Assembly (NCBI GenBank): GCA_933228895.1 | Contig: OW121851.1 | Coordinates: 123,551,624-123,615,623, forward strand | From: Platycnemis pennipes | Lineage: Eukaryota; Arthropoda; Insecta; Odonata; Platycnemididae | Reading direction: 5' to 3' | Length of the DNA stretch: 64,000 nt | In this document: piece after piece, positions 61,772 through 64,000 of the stretch | Numbering within the stretch: position 1 is the first letter of the stretch | Layout: each line of letters begins with the position of its first letter | Translations under genes and position numbers: made by a program | The notes under the pieces: model-generated | Database searches by the model: none | What the model was told of the DNA's origin: nothing | What the model saw: the letters and a program-made list of their open reading frames with translations, nothing else

Positions 61772-63115
61772 CTATTCGCTATCCGAATATTCACTGCCAT
61801 CACACTCTGAACAAATCAGGTATTTTTCTTTTTCACTCGATAATGCAAATCAGGCCACTTGATATTGCCTGTAATATTACAGAATCCGTTAATCAAGTTT
61901 ATGTCGATTCCTGTAATGAAATTAGAAATTTGTTAGAAGAAATCAAAGGTAACCTAAAGCAATGAAATTCCAATGTAGCATCAGAAGGTGCTAATGAAGA
62001 ATTCAGAAAATTAGATGTCTTTCACACCTGTTATTTCTGAAGATAGTGAGGGATTATCGAAGAATCGTCTGGCAGTATTTCCGTCATTCGTTGTACCATA
62101 CCCGGGTCTAGGTACATCCACATTTAGCCCCATCTTCTCTTTGAATGACTTTTGCAGGTGAATCTTCCTGTCTTTAAGCATTTTTTTGTATTCTCCACGT
62201 GCCTATTGGAAGGTTCTGAGTGTGAGTTTTGCAATAAAATATTTTTGAATGAGAAAGTAATATTTCGTTCACTTTTTTACCTATTTGCCAGAGTTTGAAA
62301 TCCATCCGATAAGATACATGCAACAGACACTCAAAAAATCTTATATGACAATGCAGTGTAGATATGCCAAAATTGTTAGTGCCCTTATTAACTGATTTTT
62401 GGGCCAATTCATTAAATTTATTCGTACTTGAAATTTTTGCCCCACAAATATAGCATTTCATGCTGCCACTCTCCGTCAATACGTTGCATACCTAATTTGG
62501 ACGTTTTCTTTTAGTTAACACATAAAAATTAAATTATGACGTTTTTTGAAAATTTTAAACGTTTTACCTTTCCGTTTATCATGGTGAGAAGCAGAGAAAA
62601 ATTAATGGAGCAGTTTTTCCATTTCAATGCATTTAAAATATCACATTGCCTCTTTATATACATTTCCTCTGCCTTCGCCACTTCTTTCGTCTCTTTGATC
62701 CATTGAAGGCGAATGGGGCGGCAGAATCTTGTTGACGATGGCCTAGGGTTCATCCAAATAATTGCACCTAAAGTATAAGGAAATGTCTTTAAACATCAGA
62801 AAATATTATGAGTAATAATTAAATGTTTTTACAAGAGATTGCGGAAAACATCTATTATTCTTTGTCATTGTTACCTGTCTCGTCGTTCACTAAACGCAGT
62901 GGCACCAGGGAGCTGATGAACAAGAATTCATCCGACATCGATTCTTGATGCCATCTTTGCTTATACCAGGAATGGCCTAGGTTTCCGTCAAAACCATATT
63001 TACATATTAATGTACAATTTATATTATGCGCGGTTGTTGAATCTCTGGAAATGCATTCCAAGATACGCAATGCTGTATGATCTAGGAGACTTTGAAGTTT
63101 AACTTCACATGAGTC
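61772..63115 (-). pseudogene. RAG1/Transib-superfamily transposase, spliced, damaged
   Basis: DDE recombinase related to the catalytic core of RAG1. Minus-strand exons with GT-AG borders: A 63115-62875 (VKLQSLLDHTALRILEC; KYGFDG with first catalytic Asp at 62989-62987; FLFISSLVPLRLV); B 62767-62568 (IIWMNPRPSSTRFCRPIRL; ends TMINGK); C 62491-62281 (VCNVLTESGSMKCYICGA, a zinc CxxC; STLHCHIRFFECLLHVSY); D 62202-62028 (SFKEKMGLN; TTNDGNTARRFF); E from 61910 (GIDINLI). Blocks follow RAG1 order: Asp600, Asp708, YICTLC, LHCDIGNAAEFY, KKMNL and GNFARK. Exons A/B, B/C and D/E join in frame. C/D needs a 4-base correction, and a small deletion near 61876 breaks exon E. The second catalytic Asp appears as Asn (62576-62574). 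The N-terminus and the region of the third catalytic residue are missing. A last open piece ends CSECDGSEYSDSE at 61772. No RAG2-like gene is visible. Confidence 0.85.
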
Positions 63116-63440
63116 CTCAAAAATTAAAGATTAAAAAAAACGCCAAAAAGGTTATTAAAAATAAAATACTTAAAAAGACATTAGCTTGTCCTAATAGAGT
63201 ACACATACCTTGAAAAAGGGAGGAATCTTGAAGTGGTTAGCAATGTATCCTCACCATTACGAGTTGTAGAGATAATTTCGGGAGATCCAATTCTGACACC
63301 AACACGAGTGAAATCCGAGCTGAAGTTTCAAAATCTAATGCTTCGTACCACTACCAAAATGAAACTGAACGCTCTGGTGCATTTCGTTGGAGATTAGGAA
63401 CGTTTTCCCAAAAATATCCACAAATAAAAGCGTAAAGGGA
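63116..63440 (-). other. 5' flank of the RAG1-like exons, probably more decayed coding sequence
   Basis: Between the first recognised exon and the right arm, one minus-strand frame (about 63330-63205) reads FTRVGVRIGSPEIISTT and ends in a possible donor (AGGTATGTG). I do not recognise it as the family's N-terminal region. At least several hundred residues of a full-length transposase are not accommodated here, so an internal deletion is likely. Confidence 0.4.
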
Positions 63441-64000
63441 TCCGCGGTGTCATAAAACGGCCCCTTCGCGAAACGCCCAACCTCAGTGCAGGGGGCGGGG
63501 GAATTGCAGCCGTGCGACACCAGCTGTGGGTTGGTGGCCTCGAAGAGACAATAATCCTGTGTGGTATGCATGCTGTCTCCGTTAAAAGTGTACGTATTCG
63601 TCGGTAGGCGATGTCAAGTTGGTAAGAAGAGAAACTCCCGCGGTGCACCCGAAGAAAGAAGTTTTTCAGTACCTCCTAGACCTTTACGCCATGTGTTAAA
63701 ATGCGTAATTTTTTCCGCGATTGCTGCAAAATATAATGCATGGAGAATCTTGTCAATGTTTGTATCTCGAAAATCTCCAAAGCGGAGTGGATGCGGCTAC
63801 AATCCAGTCCACACACTTGCCGCGCCACGTTACTCCAGGCTGCAGGCGGGTTCAACCAACTCGACCGCGCGATCGAAAAACTGATGTGAAATTCGGCGTC
63901 GCAAACGGTCGCAGCATCACTCATCGGATTCGCACTGTCGAAGCTTTGTAGAGTTTCCCCATATAAGATACTTCGTGATGCTCGGTGATGCAATTAACTA
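63441..64000 (-). repeat. right inverted arm (continues past window)
   Basis: Reverse complement of 61000-61558, with the outer 520 bases matching throughout. The match is still perfect at base 64000, so the arm's outer limit is not in the window. Confidence 0.95.

Larger units (their letters stand above)
60598..64000 (-). mobile_element. RAG1/Transib-type DNA transposon with very long inverted arms; right end outside window
   Basis: Inverted arms at 61000-61558 and 63441-64000 enclose a minus-strand transposase of the RAG1/Transib superfamily. The right arm is still matching at the last base of the window, so the true terminus lies beyond it. On the left, the first plausible terminus is CACAGTG at 60598-60604, the heptamer of Transib ends and V(D)J recombination signals. 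It is preceded by the GC-rich pentamer cgctg, a size and composition that fit the 5-bp target duplication known for Transib. If that is the end, the arms are about 961 bp and the element about 3.8 kb, ending near 64402. The superfamily call is strong. The exact left boundary is inference. Confidence 0.7.

Noticed and set aside
62174..62479. THAP-type zinc-finger protein suggested by CYIC and later Cys/His
   Set aside because: The Cys/His spacing does not fit THAP. The flanking exons identify the RAG1-like zinc region instead.
1..64000. CRISPR array, bacterial operon or prophage
   Set aside because: There is no regularly spaced short repeat, no dense coding and no bacterial signals. The content is eukaryotic.

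Overview
The window is eukaryotic, most likely from an animal and probably an arthropod. There are no operons, ribosome binding sites or dense reading frames. Coding capacity is sparse, the background is AT-rich, and the recognisable material is almost all transposable elements of kinds common in arthropod genomes (tRNA-derived SINEs, decayed LINEs, hAT MITEs, a pogo-type element and a RAG1/Transib-type element). I cannot fix the species. I recognise no host protein-coding exon, so the window is intergenic or intronic; the short reading frames scattered through it look like chance.

Layout. 1-13000: unique AT-rich DNA with a LINE 3' tail at the left edge, several degraded tRNA-derived SINEs (7.7-8.4 kb, 9.8-10.0 kb), a GC-rich CT-repeat island (10.4-11.0 kb) and a faint LINE remnant (12.4 kb). 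13000-27000: a LINE reverse-transcriptase remnant (13.0-13.4 kb), a pyrimidine/purine-rich GC island (16.2-16.8 kb), a hAT-like segment holding a perfect 20-bp hairpin (20.2-20.7 kb), and back-to-back LINE remnants (24.7-26.7 kb). 27000-45000: a GC island (28.0-28.6 kb), more LINE pieces (30.5, 32.8, 33.9 kb), a hAT MITE (32.3 kb), a SINE split by a hAT MITE with a perfect 8-bp target duplication (40.8-41.4 kb), and an ATCGAT/ATTGAT-rich repeat array (43.6-44.2 kb). 45000-57000: LINE tails, a GC island (49.9 kb), a long imperfect palindrome (50.3-50.5 kb), a transposon-associated protein fragment (51.2 kb), a LINE endonuclease fragment (53.4 kb), the best-preserved SINE (56.3 kb) and a small MITE (56.7 kb).

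The right end is the most informative part. From about 57285 to 60222 lies an almost complete pogo/Tigger-like DNA transposon. Its transposase is broken by one frameshift just before the first catalytic Asp and has a PHD-like zinc-finger tail. From about 60598 to beyond the window lies an element with inverted arms of at least 560 bp (outer 520 bp indistinguishable by eye) that flank an intron-containing, damaged transposase. The conserved blocks of that transposase match the RAG1/Transib superfamily: a GFDG block with the first catalytic Asp, a zinc-binding CxxC block, and a GNTARRFF block. The left edge carries CACAGTG, the heptamer shared by V(D)J recombination signals and Transib termini. 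The combination of RAG1-like core, very long near-identical arms and RSS-like terminus is the observation most worth following up.

How the parts relate: nothing here forms a host pathway. The two DNA transposons each carry their own (broken) transposase between their termini. The MITEs and SINEs have no coding capacity and depend on enzymes encoded elsewhere.
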